This document shows positions 1-7,370 of a stretch of 18,271 bases of DNA, piece after piece. The position numbers were made by a program, and so were the translations under genes. The stretch covers positions 1-18,271 of the forward strand of contig JANMLV010000237.1 of the NCBI GenBank assembly GCA_031372705.1, given 5' to 3'. Positions within the stretch are counted from its first letter, which is position 1, and every line of letters begins with the position of its first letter. Origin of the DNA: UBA7236 sp031372705 (GTDB taxonomy: Bacteria > Bacteroidota > Bacteroidia > Chitinophagales > BACL12). Under the pieces are notes generated by a model. The model did not search any database. It had not been told where the DNA came from and saw nothing but the letters and a program-made list of their open reading frames with translations.

Positions 1-1
1 T

Positions 2-343
2 GACCACGAGTTCACAGCCAGGCACGTAACCTGGCTCGTCGAAAACGGCTGTACCGGCATCGTCTCTAACGGTAGCCTGGGCGAAGGTGGAGCGATGTTG
101 ATGGATGAAAAAATCGCTCTCTGGACGACGATCGTTGGCGCGGTCGGTGACAAAGTCCCGGTTGTCGCCGCCATCGCGGCGATCACGACCGCCGACGCCA
201 TTGCCCAGGCCAAAGCCGCCGAGGTCGCAGGATGCACCGGCTTGATGGTTTTGCCACCCTATCTGTATCGCAGCGACTGGCGAGAGAGCAAATATCACAT
301 CACCGAGGTCTGCAAAGCGACCGGTCTCTCGTGCATGCTCTAT
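2..343 (+). CDS. Partial DapA/DHDPS-family aldolase, foreign fragment
   Basis: Reading from base 2 there is an open frame, without start or stop, of about 114 codons typical of the dihydrodipicolinate synthase/N-acetylneuraminate lyase family of class I TIM-barrel aldolases. Visible marks are the VSNGSLGEGG stretch (equivalent of the family's GTTGE substrate loop), the MDEKIALW helix, the AGCTGLMVLPPYLY strand and a terminal CMLY, where the family normally continues as YNNP or YNxP. The Schiff-base lysine would lie further downstream and is absent. Composition is unlike the rest of the window: 60-base blocks counted by hand give 35, 41 and 42 G+C (bases 1-60, 121-180, 181-240), against 25 and 20 just after the junction (361-420, 421-480). 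Family assignment is confident; the substrate is unknown. It probably does not belong to this genome. Confidence 0.75.
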
Positions 344-1004
344 ATACAGCAGCATGAACCGTTTCAGGCTGCATACCATCAACCGGATAAGAAGGCATAT
401 CATAAGCCAATCCGATTTTATACATATCTAATTGATTAGTTGTGCGTTCCAATGATGTTCCCATTGCGTAACCATTGTTTTCGCAAATAAAAATCACCGG
501 AAGTTTCCACAACATAGCCATATTAAAGGTTTCATGCAAAGAGCCTTGACGAACGGCTCCATCGCCGAAGTAGCAAAGACATACATTACCGGTTCCTTTA
601 TATTGCTCAGCGAAAGCGATACCGGCTCCCATTGGAATTTGGGCGCCAACGATACCATGTCCGCCAAAAAAGTAATTCGCCTTGCTGAAAAAGTGCATAG
701 AACCACCTTTACCTTTAGTGCAGCCGGTAACTTTTCCATACAATTCAGCCATTGCTTCGTTGCAGGTTATGCCTTTTGCAATTGCTAAACCGTGATCACG
801 GTAAGCAGTAATAATTGGGTCCGAATGCCTTGTAGCACTAATAGTGCCGGCGGCAATAGCCTCTTGTCCGATGTATAAATGACAAAATCCTCTGATTTTT
901 TGCATGCCATACATTTGGCCTGCTTTTTCCTCAAAGCGACGCATCTTATGCATTAAGTCGTACCAGTGCAGGTAGGTTTCTTTTGTTATTTTTGAGCTGT
1001 CCAT
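344..1004 (-). CDS. pdhA: Pyruvate dehydrogenase E1 alpha subunit, 3' truncated
   Basis: This encodes the alpha subunit of the thiamine-diphosphate-dependent E1 component, which decarboxylates pyruvate and transfers the acetyl group to lipoyl-E2. Visible features are the N-terminal YDLMHKMRRFEEKAGQMYG helix, the IGQEA segment, GKGGSMHF, GGHGIVGAQIPMGAG, and the ThDP/Mg motif from GDGAVRQGS to ENNGYAMGT. About 220 residues are genuine; the family is usually about 320-340, so roughly the last third is missing. The frame runs on into foreign DNA after DGMQPETVHAAVY, and its last 13 codons (down to base 300) are not part of the protein. The start ATG has AAGGATATTC directly upstream, a fair Shine-Dalgarno. 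Related branched-chain or acetoin dehydrogenase alpha subunits are possible, but the sequence most resembles PdhA of Bacteroidota. Confidence 0.85.
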
Positions 1005-1029
1005 GAATATCCTTCGAAAATTCGAACGG

Positions 1030-1037
1030 CAAAATTA
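1030..1037 (-). promoter_or_regulatory. Candidate -7 element for pdhA
   Basis: On the minus strand this reads TAATTTTG, a full match to the Bacteroidota TAnnTTTG -7 element, placed about 25 nt before the pdhA start. A TTG lies only 14 nt upstream instead of the preferred 19 or so, so the -33 part is weak. Two TTCGAA palindromes (1013-1018 and 1021-1026) sit between the element and the gene. Confidence 0.35.
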
Positions 1038-1066
1038 AGAAAAGAGGGTTACAATTAAAACTAACT

Positions 1067-2161
1067 GTGTTACTACGGCGCATCAATTTGCTTAATTATA
1101 AGAACTATGGCACTGTTTCGGTGGCATTTGAGCATAAATTTAACCTTATAAATGGTCTAAATGGCTCGGGAAAGACCAATCTAATAGACAGTATCCACTA
1201 TTTGTGTTTGTGCAAAAGTTATTTTACCAGAAGTGATAATAATGTTGTGAAACATCATTCGCCTTATTTCCGGATTGATGGCTTTTTTGATGTTTCGGGT
1301 AAGGAAACCCAAATTACCTGCAAGTTTACGGGCGTTAAAAAGGAGTTTTTTAAAGATGATGTGCAATATGATCGATTGGCTGACCATATTGGTTTAATTC
1401 CGGTTGTGATGATTGCTCCGGATGATATTGCCATAATAAACGATGGGAGTGAAGAACGAAGAAGGTTTATAGACACCGCCATTGCCCAATTAAATCCGGA
1501 ATATTTATCGCGGTTGATACATTATAACAAGGTTTTACAGCAGCGCAATGCGGTTTTGAAGCATTTTGGCAGTACCGGAAGCATTGATAATACGTTAGTT
1601 GAAGTGCTTGATAGGCAACTTTCGGTTGATGGCGATTTTATTTATAACGACCGAAAGTTATATCTAGAAAGGTTTGCAGCAGTTTTTAGTGAACATTACA
1701 GGAAAATTTCAGGCGATAATGAAACTTGTTCTATTACCTACATCTCACAGCAGCACGATAATAATTTGTCGAATTTGCTAAAAATGAGTTTGCGCGACGA
1801 TATGGCGGCAGGCAGAACAACCATGGGCATTCATAAAGATGACTTGAAACTAATGGTTAAAGGTTTTCCGGTTAGAGATACCGGTAGTCAGGGACAAATA
1901 AAATCGTTTCTCATTGCCATGAAAATTGCACAATGTAAGCTGATGGAGCAATTACAGCAGAAAAAGAGTATTATGCTGTTAGATGATGTTTTTGAGAAGT
2001 TGGATAAAAAACGCTTGGCAGTTTTGTTCGAAATATTTGCAGAACCATCGTTTGAGCAGATTTTTATAACCGATGCCGACGAAAAACGGAGTTGGGATTT
2101 TTGCAATGCACAATTTGGCGAATTTGGACATTTTCGCGTGAGCGACAATAATATTGAATAA
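1067..2161 (+). CDS. recF: DNA replication and repair protein RecF
   Basis: RecF is an SMC-like ATPase that, with RecO and RecR, loads RecA at single-strand gaps. The 364-residue length is normal. Visible are the N-terminal LLNYKNYG motif, Walker A GLNGSGKTN at residues 30-38, the family block RRFIDTAIAQ at 132-141, the ABC-type signature region DTGSQGQIKSF at 271-281, and Walker B SIMLLDDVFEKLD at about 301-313. The start is taken as GTG: no ATG or TTG lies in frame upstream before the stop, and the following residues LLRRINLLNY match where RecF proteins begin. Shine-Dalgarno support is weak. The gene is transcribed divergently from pdhA and is followed after 9 nt by a DUF721 gene, a common Bacteroidota arrangement. 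Confidence 0.95.
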   Translation: MLLRRINLLNYKNYGTVSVAFEHKFNLINGLNGSGKTNLIDSIHYLCLCKSYFTRSDNNVVKHHSPYFRIDGFFDVSGKETQITCKFTGVKKEFFKDDVQYDRLADHIGLIPVVMIAPDDIAIINDGSEERRRFIDTAIAQLNPEYLSRLIHYNKVLQQRNAVLKHFGSTGSIDNTLVEVLDRQLSVDGDFIYNDRKLYLERFAAVFSEHYRKISGDNETCSITYISQQHDNNLSNLLKMSLRDDMAAGRTTMGIHKDDLKLMVKGFPVRDTGSQGQIKSFLIAMKIAQCKLMEQLQQKKSIMLLDDVFEKLDKKRLAVLFEIFAEPSFEQIFITDADEKRSWDFCNAQFGEFGHFRVSDNNIE

Positions 2162-2170
2162 CTTTATACG

Positions 2171-2461
2171 ATGAAGAAGAGCAATGAGCAGGGATTGGGA
2201 GATGTAATTAAACAATTGTTTAAAAGCTATCGCTTGGATGAAAAAGTTGCCGAAGTGCAGATTAAAGAGCTGTGGGGCGAAATAATGGGTGTTAGTATTA
2301 AAAATTATACTACCAACATGCATTTACATAAAGGTGTGCTAACGGTATATATTGAATCGGCACCGTTGAAACAAGATTTAAAGTTTTCGAAAGACACTAT
2401 TATTAAACGCATTAATGAAGAAATGAAAGAAGTGATGGTTAGAGAATTAGTAATTAGATAA
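2171..2461 (+). CDS. DUF721 protein, DciA-like
   Basis: This 96-residue protein has the DUF721 fold pattern: an N-terminal helix LGDVIKQLFKSYRLDEKV, then ELWGEIMG, NYTTNMHLHKGVLTVYIESAPLKQDL and the C-terminal helix with KRINEEM. DUF721 contains DciA, the ancestral loader of the replicative helicase DnaB in bacteria lacking DnaC or DnaI. The short form next to recF is typical of Bacteroidota. The spacing of 9 nt after recF and 5 nt before the next gene suggests one transcript. A DciA-like role in replication is inferred from family and neighbourhood only. Confidence 0.8.
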   Translation: MKKSNEQGLGDVIKQLFKSYRLDEKVAEVQIKELWGEIMGVSIKNYTTNMHLHKGVLTVYIESAPLKQDLKFSKDTIIKRINEEMKEVMVRELVIR

Positions 2462-2466
2462 ACTGC

Positions 2467-3618
2467 ATGAGGTCATTATTTATATATTTATTTCTTTTCG
2501 TTTTCGTAAATCGTGTTTCATCTCAAAATAATTTAATTATTGAAAGTGATATATTGGGAGTATGGGAAATTGGAATTAATTTAGAAGGGTTGGATTCACT
2601 TGCCATTGATGGATATAAGCACAATATCACTGAAATAACCTTTTTGCCAAAAGGGACTTTTGAATTAAAATCTTTCGGCATTACCAGGATTTATGGTGAT
2701 ACATGTTTAACTTCTATTTCTTTTGGAAAATGGAAGTTAAACAACAACAGATTGACGTTGAAATATAATGACAGCGATTATGGGTTTTTTGGTAGAGTTT
2801 ATTGGGCGATATTGGCAAGAAACAGAGAACACATCGTAAAAGTGAATCAAGATAGTATACTAGTTTTTAATGAAGGATTCTATGATTTAGAACGCTTACA
2901 CGAAGCAACTTATACTAAATACTACAAACGGTTAAGTGTAACTACTCTCGTAACTGAAAATGGAAAAGATAGTTGCAACAACTTCTACAATTTACAACCT
3001 ATTGTATTGCAACCGGAGTCCTATACATTTAAAGCAAATTATAAGTATTTAATTAATTCTTTAGACTCCACAAAAGTTGTAAGTATTCCTGAAGATAGAA
3101 ATATAGATATATATTATGAAGAGCATTTAACCGATTCCATTTATAAATATAAATCTTTTTATGGCTTAGGATATATTGATTCAATTTATGAGGATTCTAT
3201 AATTGTTTCCTTATACGAAATGGATGTTAATTTATGGGATGAATACCCTAGCAACGGCTACGGCCTTAATACAACAGCATCCAGTGATGGAGAAACAACA
3301 CCTAATTTTCTGGCTACGATCGATTTATACAACATGCCTGAAATAGGATTAACCACAAATGCTTCAGATGTGCTGCAAGGCTTGTCGGCATTCGGGATGT
3401 CGTCGGGCGTATTTACAGCATTAATTCTAGCGCCATTATTGAGCATCAATTACGGAACCGGCGAATTTCGCGACCGACGTTATTATCAGATTGCGGGATA
3501 TAGTTTAGCAGGTGCTGCTATTTGCCTGCCAATATTTTTATTGTCGACCCCCAAAAAATATACAATCATCCCGAAGGGAGGTGACACAGATAAAAACCAT
3601 TGGTATTTATCTTACTAA
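2467..3618 (+). CDS. Exported protein of unknown function with two C-terminal membrane segments
   Basis: I do not recognise this 383-residue protein. Residues 1-20 form a signal peptide ending near VSSQ. The next 100 residues (from about 28: DILGVWEIGINL, ITFLPKGTFEL, SFGKWKLNNNRLTLKYND) have the rhythm of a lipocalin-like beta domain: GxW near the start, a GTF strand, then a GKW...L strand. A polar middle region rich in Tyr, Asp and Ser follows. Two hydrophobic stretches lie near the end, about 308-328 and 340-359, separated by a charged loop (GEFRDRRY), with a short polar tail. It follows the DUF721 gene by 5 nt and is probably cotranscribed with recF, although nothing in it suggests a DNA role. 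The lipocalin resemblance is a visual inference. Confidence 0.6.
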   Translation: MRSLFIYLFLFVFVNRVSSQNNLIIESDILGVWEIGINLEGLDSLAIDGYKHNITEITFLPKGTFELKSFGITRIYGDTCLTSISFGKWKLNNNRLTLKYNDSDYGFFGRVYWAILARNREHIVKVNQDSILVFNEGFYDLERLHEATYTKYYKRLSVTTLVTENGKDSCNNFYNLQPIVLQPESYTFKANYKYLINSLDSTKVVSIPEDRNIDIYYEEHLTDSIYKYKSFYGLGYIDSIYEDSIIVSLYEMDVNLWDEYPSNGYGLNTTASSDGETTPNFLATIDLYNMPEIGLTTNASDVLQGLSAFGMSSGVFTALILAPLLSINYGTGEFRDRRYYQIAGYSLAGAAICLPIFLLSTPKKYTIIPKGGDTDKNHWYLSY

Positions 3619-3737
3619 AATGTGCCATTAACAACGGTCAACTACAATTTAATAATTTTAACATATGATAAAATTTTAACCAATTTTACCCAAAATGTTG
3701 GTTTTATGTTAATATTTTCGTCATAAATTATAATCTC

Positions 3738-3753
3738 CGTATGCAACCATACG
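3738..3753 (+). other. Small hairpin in the phhA upstream region
   Basis: CGTATG-CAAC-CATACG forms a perfect 6-bp stem with a 4-nt loop, 38 nt before the phhA start. It has no T-run and so is not a terminator. It could be a leader structure or operator. The surrounding stretch 3619-3791 is very AT-rich and shows no good TTG-N19-TAnnTTTG promoter. Confidence 0.3.
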
Positions 3754-3791
3754 TTTATTGCAGTATATTAGCGTAAATATTTAAGAAGGAT

Positions 3792-4562
3792 ATGGAAACG
3801 ATTATAACAGAAAAGTTGACACAAGATTATGCGGCCTACACACCGGAGCATTTTAAGGTTTGGGAGATTTTGTTTGATCGTCAGATGGCATTGTTGCAAG
3901 ACCGTGCAGCTGGTGTTTTTATGCAAGGCATTGAGGCAATCCATTTTACTGCGCATGCGATACCGAAATTTGATGAGTTTAATATCAGGTTAGAAACCTT
4001 AACCGGTTGGAATGCTGTAGTTGTTCCGGGCTTAATTGGCAATAAAGAATTTTTCGAATTATTAAAAAACAGGAGATTTCCGGCTTCAACCTGGTTGCGT
4101 TCAATGGAGCAATTAGATTATTTGGAAGAGCCGGATATGTTTCATGATGTGTATGCACATTTGCCATTGTTAACTAACAAAACATATTGCGCATATTTAT
4201 ATGGGTTAAGCAAGATTGCGTTGAGTTATATTGAAAATCCAATTGCAGTTGAGTTAATTTCTCGCATTTATTGGTATACGGTAGAGTTCGGATTAATTCG
4301 CGATAACGGTTTACTGCGTATTTACGGTTCCGGTATTTTATCGTCGCAAGGGGAAAGTATTTATTGTCTTAAATCAGGAATTCCATCAAAACGCATTGAT
4401 TATAATGTAGAAAAAATTCTGGATACACCTTACATAAAAGATAAATTTCAAGCACAGTATTTCGTAATCGATACTTGTCTCGATTTGTTTGAGAGTTTAC
4501 CGGACATTGAACAGGGAATCATCAAAAGATTGGAACATCCTGAACTGTTTATTGAGGGTTAA
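3792..4562 (+). CDS. phhA: Phenylalanine 4-monooxygenase (aromatic amino acid hydroxylase)
   Basis: A 256-residue pterin- and iron-dependent hydroxylase that converts phenylalanine to tyrosine with tetrahydropterin and O2, feeding tyrosine catabolism or synthesis. Visible family marks are TGWNAVVVPGLI (residues 71-82), FPASTWLRS (96-104), the iron-binding HDVYAHLPLL with His118 and His123, and the third ligand Glu165 in YWYTVEFGL. GILSSQGE matches the region after the active site. In most relatives the motif reads HDxFGH; here it is HDVYAH, a mild variation that keeps both ligands. There is no regulatory ACT domain, as in other bacterial single-domain enzymes. AAGAAGG lies only 3 nt before the ATG, too close for a classical ribosome site. 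It appears monocistronic. Confidence 0.93.
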   Translation: METIITEKLTQDYAAYTPEHFKVWEILFDRQMALLQDRAAGVFMQGIEAIHFTAHAIPKFDEFNIRLETLTGWNAVVVPGLIGNKEFFELLKNRRFPASTWLRSMEQLDYLEEPDMFHDVYAHLPLLTNKTYCAYLYGLSKIALSYIENPIAVELISRIYWYTVEFGLIRDNGLLRIYGSGILSSQGESIYCLKSGIPSKRIDYNVEKILDTPYIKDKFQAQYFVIDTCLDLFESLPDIEQGIIKRLEHPELFIEG

Positions 4563-4717
4563 TTTGTAACCTGAAAAAATGTTTAGCACAATTACGACGG
4601 TTGGGTAATTTTCATGCAAATGACGTATCATTTTTGGTGGTAAACCTGAGGCTTCATTTTTTAAAACCTGATTAAGGTGTTAATTGTCTGCATTCGATAA
4701 TTTACAGCGTAAATGAA

Positions 4718-4725
4718 TATCTTTG
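4718..4725 (+). promoter_or_regulatory. -7 element very close to the rarA start
   Basis: TATCTTTG matches the Bacteroidota TAnnTTTG -7 element exactly and ends only 6 nt before the rarA ATG. Transcription from it would begin at or next to the start codon and give a leaderless or nearly leaderless message. No TTG lies at the expected 19-nt spacing, so the promoter is incomplete. Confidence 0.35.
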
Positions 4726-4731
4726 TAATTC

Positions 4732-6000
4732 ATGCTTTTTGATACGCCACCTTTAGCCGAGCGCTTACGACCGCAAAATTTAGATGATTATATCGGTCAG
4801 CAACATTTAGTTGGTGAAGACCAAGTTTTGCGGAAAATGATTGAAGCAAATAAGCTTGTTTCCATGTTGTTTTGGGGTCCTCCCGGTATAGGAAAAACTA
4901 CGTTAGCCAATATTATTGCGAAAGCCGCCAATTTGCCATTTTTCTCGCTTAGTGCCGTTTCTTCAGGTGTTAAAGATGTAAAAGAAGTAATCGAAAAAGC
5001 TAAAATTTCCGGCAAAATTGTATTGTTTATAGATGAAATACATCGCTTTAATAAAGCCCAACAAGATTCGTTACTTGGAGCGGTTGAAAAGGGATTAATT
5101 ATATTAATAGGTGCCACAACCGAGAACCCCTCATTTGAGGTGATAAATGCATTGCTTTCAAGATGTCAGGTATATGTGCTCAAGGAATTTACGCGTGAAG
5201 ATTTGGAACAGTTAATTGAAAGGGCAATTACTAAAGATGAAATTTTAGCAAAGCGGAAAATTGTTATCAAAGAAAATGAAGCACTGATAAAATTAAGTGG
5301 AGGCGATGCACGCAAATTATTAAACTTACTCGAGTTAATAGAAGAAACTGTAACAGAAGATTCAATTGAAATTACTGATGCGTTAGTGATTAATTTGGTA
5401 CAGACCAAAACTGCTTTATATGATAAAAATGGTGAGCAGCATTACGACCTTATTTCAGCATTTATAAAAAGTATGCGCGGAAGCGACCCTAATGCTGCCA
5501 TGTATTATTTAGTTAGGATGATTGATGGGGGAGAAGACCCGAAATTTATTGCCAGACGCATGTTGATTTTGGCTAGTGAAGATATCGGGAATGCTAATCC
5601 CAACGCGCTTTTGCTGGCAACTGCATGTTTCCAATCAGTAACAATGTTAGGATATCCTGAATGCAGTATCCCGCTGTCGCAAACCGTGATATATTTAGCT
5701 ACATCACCAAAGAGTAATGCCTCGTATGCAGCGTTGCAAAAAACGTATGAAATAATAAGGAGCAGTGGCGATTTACCGGTTCCATTAGCAATTCGGAATG
5801 CACCAACCAAATTAATGAAGCAATTAAATTACGGCAAAGATTATCAGTATGCGCATAACAGTCCCGGCAATTTTGCCGATATGGAATTTATGCCGGATGC
5901 CATAAAAGGCACTACCATTTTTGAGCCGGGAAATAACCCGAAAGAAAATGATATCCGTAAATTCTTACGCGATAAGTGGAAGGATAAATACGGTTATTAA
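4732..6000 (+). CDS. rarA: Replication-associated recombination protein A (RarA/MgsA AAA+ ATPase)
   Basis: A 422-residue AAA+ ATPase of the RarA/MgsA (WRNIP1) family, related to clamp-loader subunits, which acts at stalled replication forks. Residues show the N-terminal PPLAERLRPQNLDDYIGQQHL, Walker A GPPGIGKTT at 49-57, Walker B LFIDEIHRFNKAQQDSLL from 98, sensor 1 GATTENPSF at about 127-135 and a probable arginine finger in LLSRC (Arg144). The C-terminal half carries the tetramerisation region, recognisable by RGSDPNAAMYYLVRMIDGGEDPKFIARRM and AIRNAPTKLMK. Length is normal. Its 3' end lies 9 nt from the converging end of the next gene, with no clear terminator between. It is monocistronic and has a possible leaderless start. 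Confidence 0.95.
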   Translation: MLFDTPPLAERLRPQNLDDYIGQQHLVGEDQVLRKMIEANKLVSMLFWGPPGIGKTTLANIIAKAANLPFFSLSAVSSGVKDVKEVIEKAKISGKIVLFIDEIHRFNKAQQDSLLGAVEKGLIILIGATTENPSFEVINALLSRCQVYVLKEFTREDLEQLIERAITKDEILAKRKIVIKENEALIKLSGGDARKLLNLLELIEETVTEDSIEITDALVINLVQTKTALYDKNGEQHYDLISAFIKSMRGSDPNAAMYYLVRMIDGGEDPKFIARRMLILASEDIGNANPNALLLATACFQSVTMLGYPECSIPLSQTVIYLATSPKSNASYAALQKTYEIIRSSGDLPVPLAIRNAPTKLMKQLNYGKDYQYAHNSPGNFADMEFMPDAIKGTTIFEPGNNPKENDIRKFLRDKWKDKYGY

Positions 6001-6009
6001 TTGCTATCG

Positions 6010-7317
6010 TTATTGCACAATAAGCTTAGTAATTAATTTTTCAGATGCAGATACTACCCTTATAAAGTACAATCCTTGCGGTAAATTTATAGCTAATGGT
6101 ATGGAAACAGCATTGTAATTGTTGAATTTATTAATTTCAACAATTCTTCCAATTTCATCAATTATTTCAACAGTAAACTCGCTATTTATAGGTTGCTGTA
6201 ATTTTATAAGGATATTATTTGTAGCAGGATTTGGATAAACCAACAGCGTTTTCGCATCACTAGGAAAGTTTGTATTTTCTTTTCTGATAGTATCTTCCGG
6301 ACAACTTGCCCAGAGTGTTCCATCTAAATACCACGTTTTAGCGACAGGGTTTGTCTCAAAAAAATCTAATAACATTTGTGCTTCAACCCCAAGCGATTCA
6401 GGTTCATTTACTAAATGGAATCCGCCACCGGTGGCATCGGTACGAAATTGCTCACACTTCCATGAAAGTCCGTCAGTAGTTCTTGGATTAACACCATCTG
6501 CCCAAAAATAAGGCCCCCATGCCAGCCATGGAACTTGCGGAGCAAAACCTGTGTATTTTAATGCAGGGTCGCCATTTATTTGTCGTTTAATTATATCACG
6601 AATAACTAAGTTGCCCCAATAGTCGTGAGGATTGGAAAAAGAGGGGAAGCGGTCGTGATTCGGATCCATATAGCCGGTATAATGTATGCCTGATATGAAA
6701 ACTTGTTTCAAATTTGGAAACGTATCTTTCATCATTTGCAACAAGGTTACATATTTAGCACTTACACTATTGTAATAAGTTAAAAAATCATCAGTTGAGT
6801 CACCGTCACTTTGCTGCATCAACCATGCAATTTGAACCTGAGCATTTGTTTCACCTCTTTCAGCCATTCTATCGCGCACACCATCCCAATAATTATCGGA
6901 AACAGTATCTATCATGTAATCCAAATCTTTTCCACCAAAACACATTGATTTAATGGATACGCAATTACTCACACCTTCGAAATCGTAATGTACTAATGAA
7001 TCGCCAAAGGCATTTATAGCATTCGAAGCAATAGAAGCGCCAAATGCTAGCATTAAAACTTCACCTTCTTCGTAATTAATATTACCTAAAGAATCAAGCG
7101 GTTTAAATTGTTTTGAATAGTTGTTGCCTTTTTTCTTGTGATTTGAAGGCATTTCATTAGTGCCAAATAAGTAAAGGCCGCCTTGAATTCCATTGTAATA
7201 GCCTGTTCCGAGGTCATTTAAAGGTATTAATCCTGTAGAGTCGTTCCAGCATTGCACTTGTGCCTGACAAGCAAAACCTGCAACAATAATAATTGAAGCA
7301 ATAAATGTTTTTATCAT
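6010..7317 (-). CDS. Secreted SGNH-hydrolase-like protein with T9SS type A sorting domain (paralogue A)
   Basis: A 435-residue secreted protein. Residues 1-19 are a signal peptide. The C-terminal 80 or so residues, starting LLVYPNPATNN and continuing EIIDEIGRI, LPQGLYFIRV and KLIVQ, are a type A T9SS sorting domain, so export to the surface or medium through T9SS is expected. The middle resembles a family of SGNH-fold hydrolases by its order of blocks: GASIASNA with Ser96 (block I position), FGGKDLD (about 127-133), VQIAWL, FPNLKQVFISGIHYTGY (200-216), WGPYFWADG (267-275) and DGLSWKCEQFRTD before His301. In the relatives I recall, the last block is a compact D-x-x-H; here Asp294 and His301 are seven apart around a Gly triplet. 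Catalysis is therefore uncertain. It is a tandem paralogue of the gene at 7371-8666. Confidence 0.65.
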   Translation of the reverse strand: MIKTFIASIIIVAGFACQAQVQCWNDSTGLIPLNDLGTGYYNGIQGGLYLFGTNEMPSNHKKKGNNYSKQFKPLDSLGNINYEEGEVLMLAFGASIASNAINAFGDSLVHYDFEGVSNCVSIKSMCFGGKDLDYMIDTVSDNYWDGVRDRMAERGETNAQVQIAWLMQQSDGDSTDDFLTYYNSVSAKYVTLLQMMKDTFPNLKQVFISGIHYTGYMDPNHDRFPSFSNPHDYWGNLVIRDIIKRQINGDPALKYTGFAPQVPWLAWGPYFWADGVNPRTTDGLSWKCEQFRTDATGGGFHLVNEPESLGVEAQMLLDFFETNPVAKTWYLDGTLWASCPEDTIRKENTNFPSDAKTLLVYPNPATNNILIKLQQPINSEFTVEIIDEIGRIVEINKFNNYNAVSIPLAINLPQGLYFIRVVSASEKLITKLIVQ

Positions 7318-7370
7318 GTGTGTGTGTTATGTAAAAATTATGGGAGTAAGTTTTACGTTACATTAAATCA

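Noticed and set aside
300..343. C-terminal 13 codons of the pdhA frame as a natural C-terminus
   Set aside because: They are the reverse complement of the aldolase fragment and do not resemble E1 alpha. The frame only ends there by chance.
95..439. A 114-residue protein starting at 95 and running through the junction
   Set aside because: The aldolase similarity already begins at base 2, and the residues after about 343 are antisense pdhA.
6001..6009. Terminator between the convergent rarA and SGNH-like genes
   Set aside because: Only 9 nt separate the stops and no stable stem with a T-run could be found.
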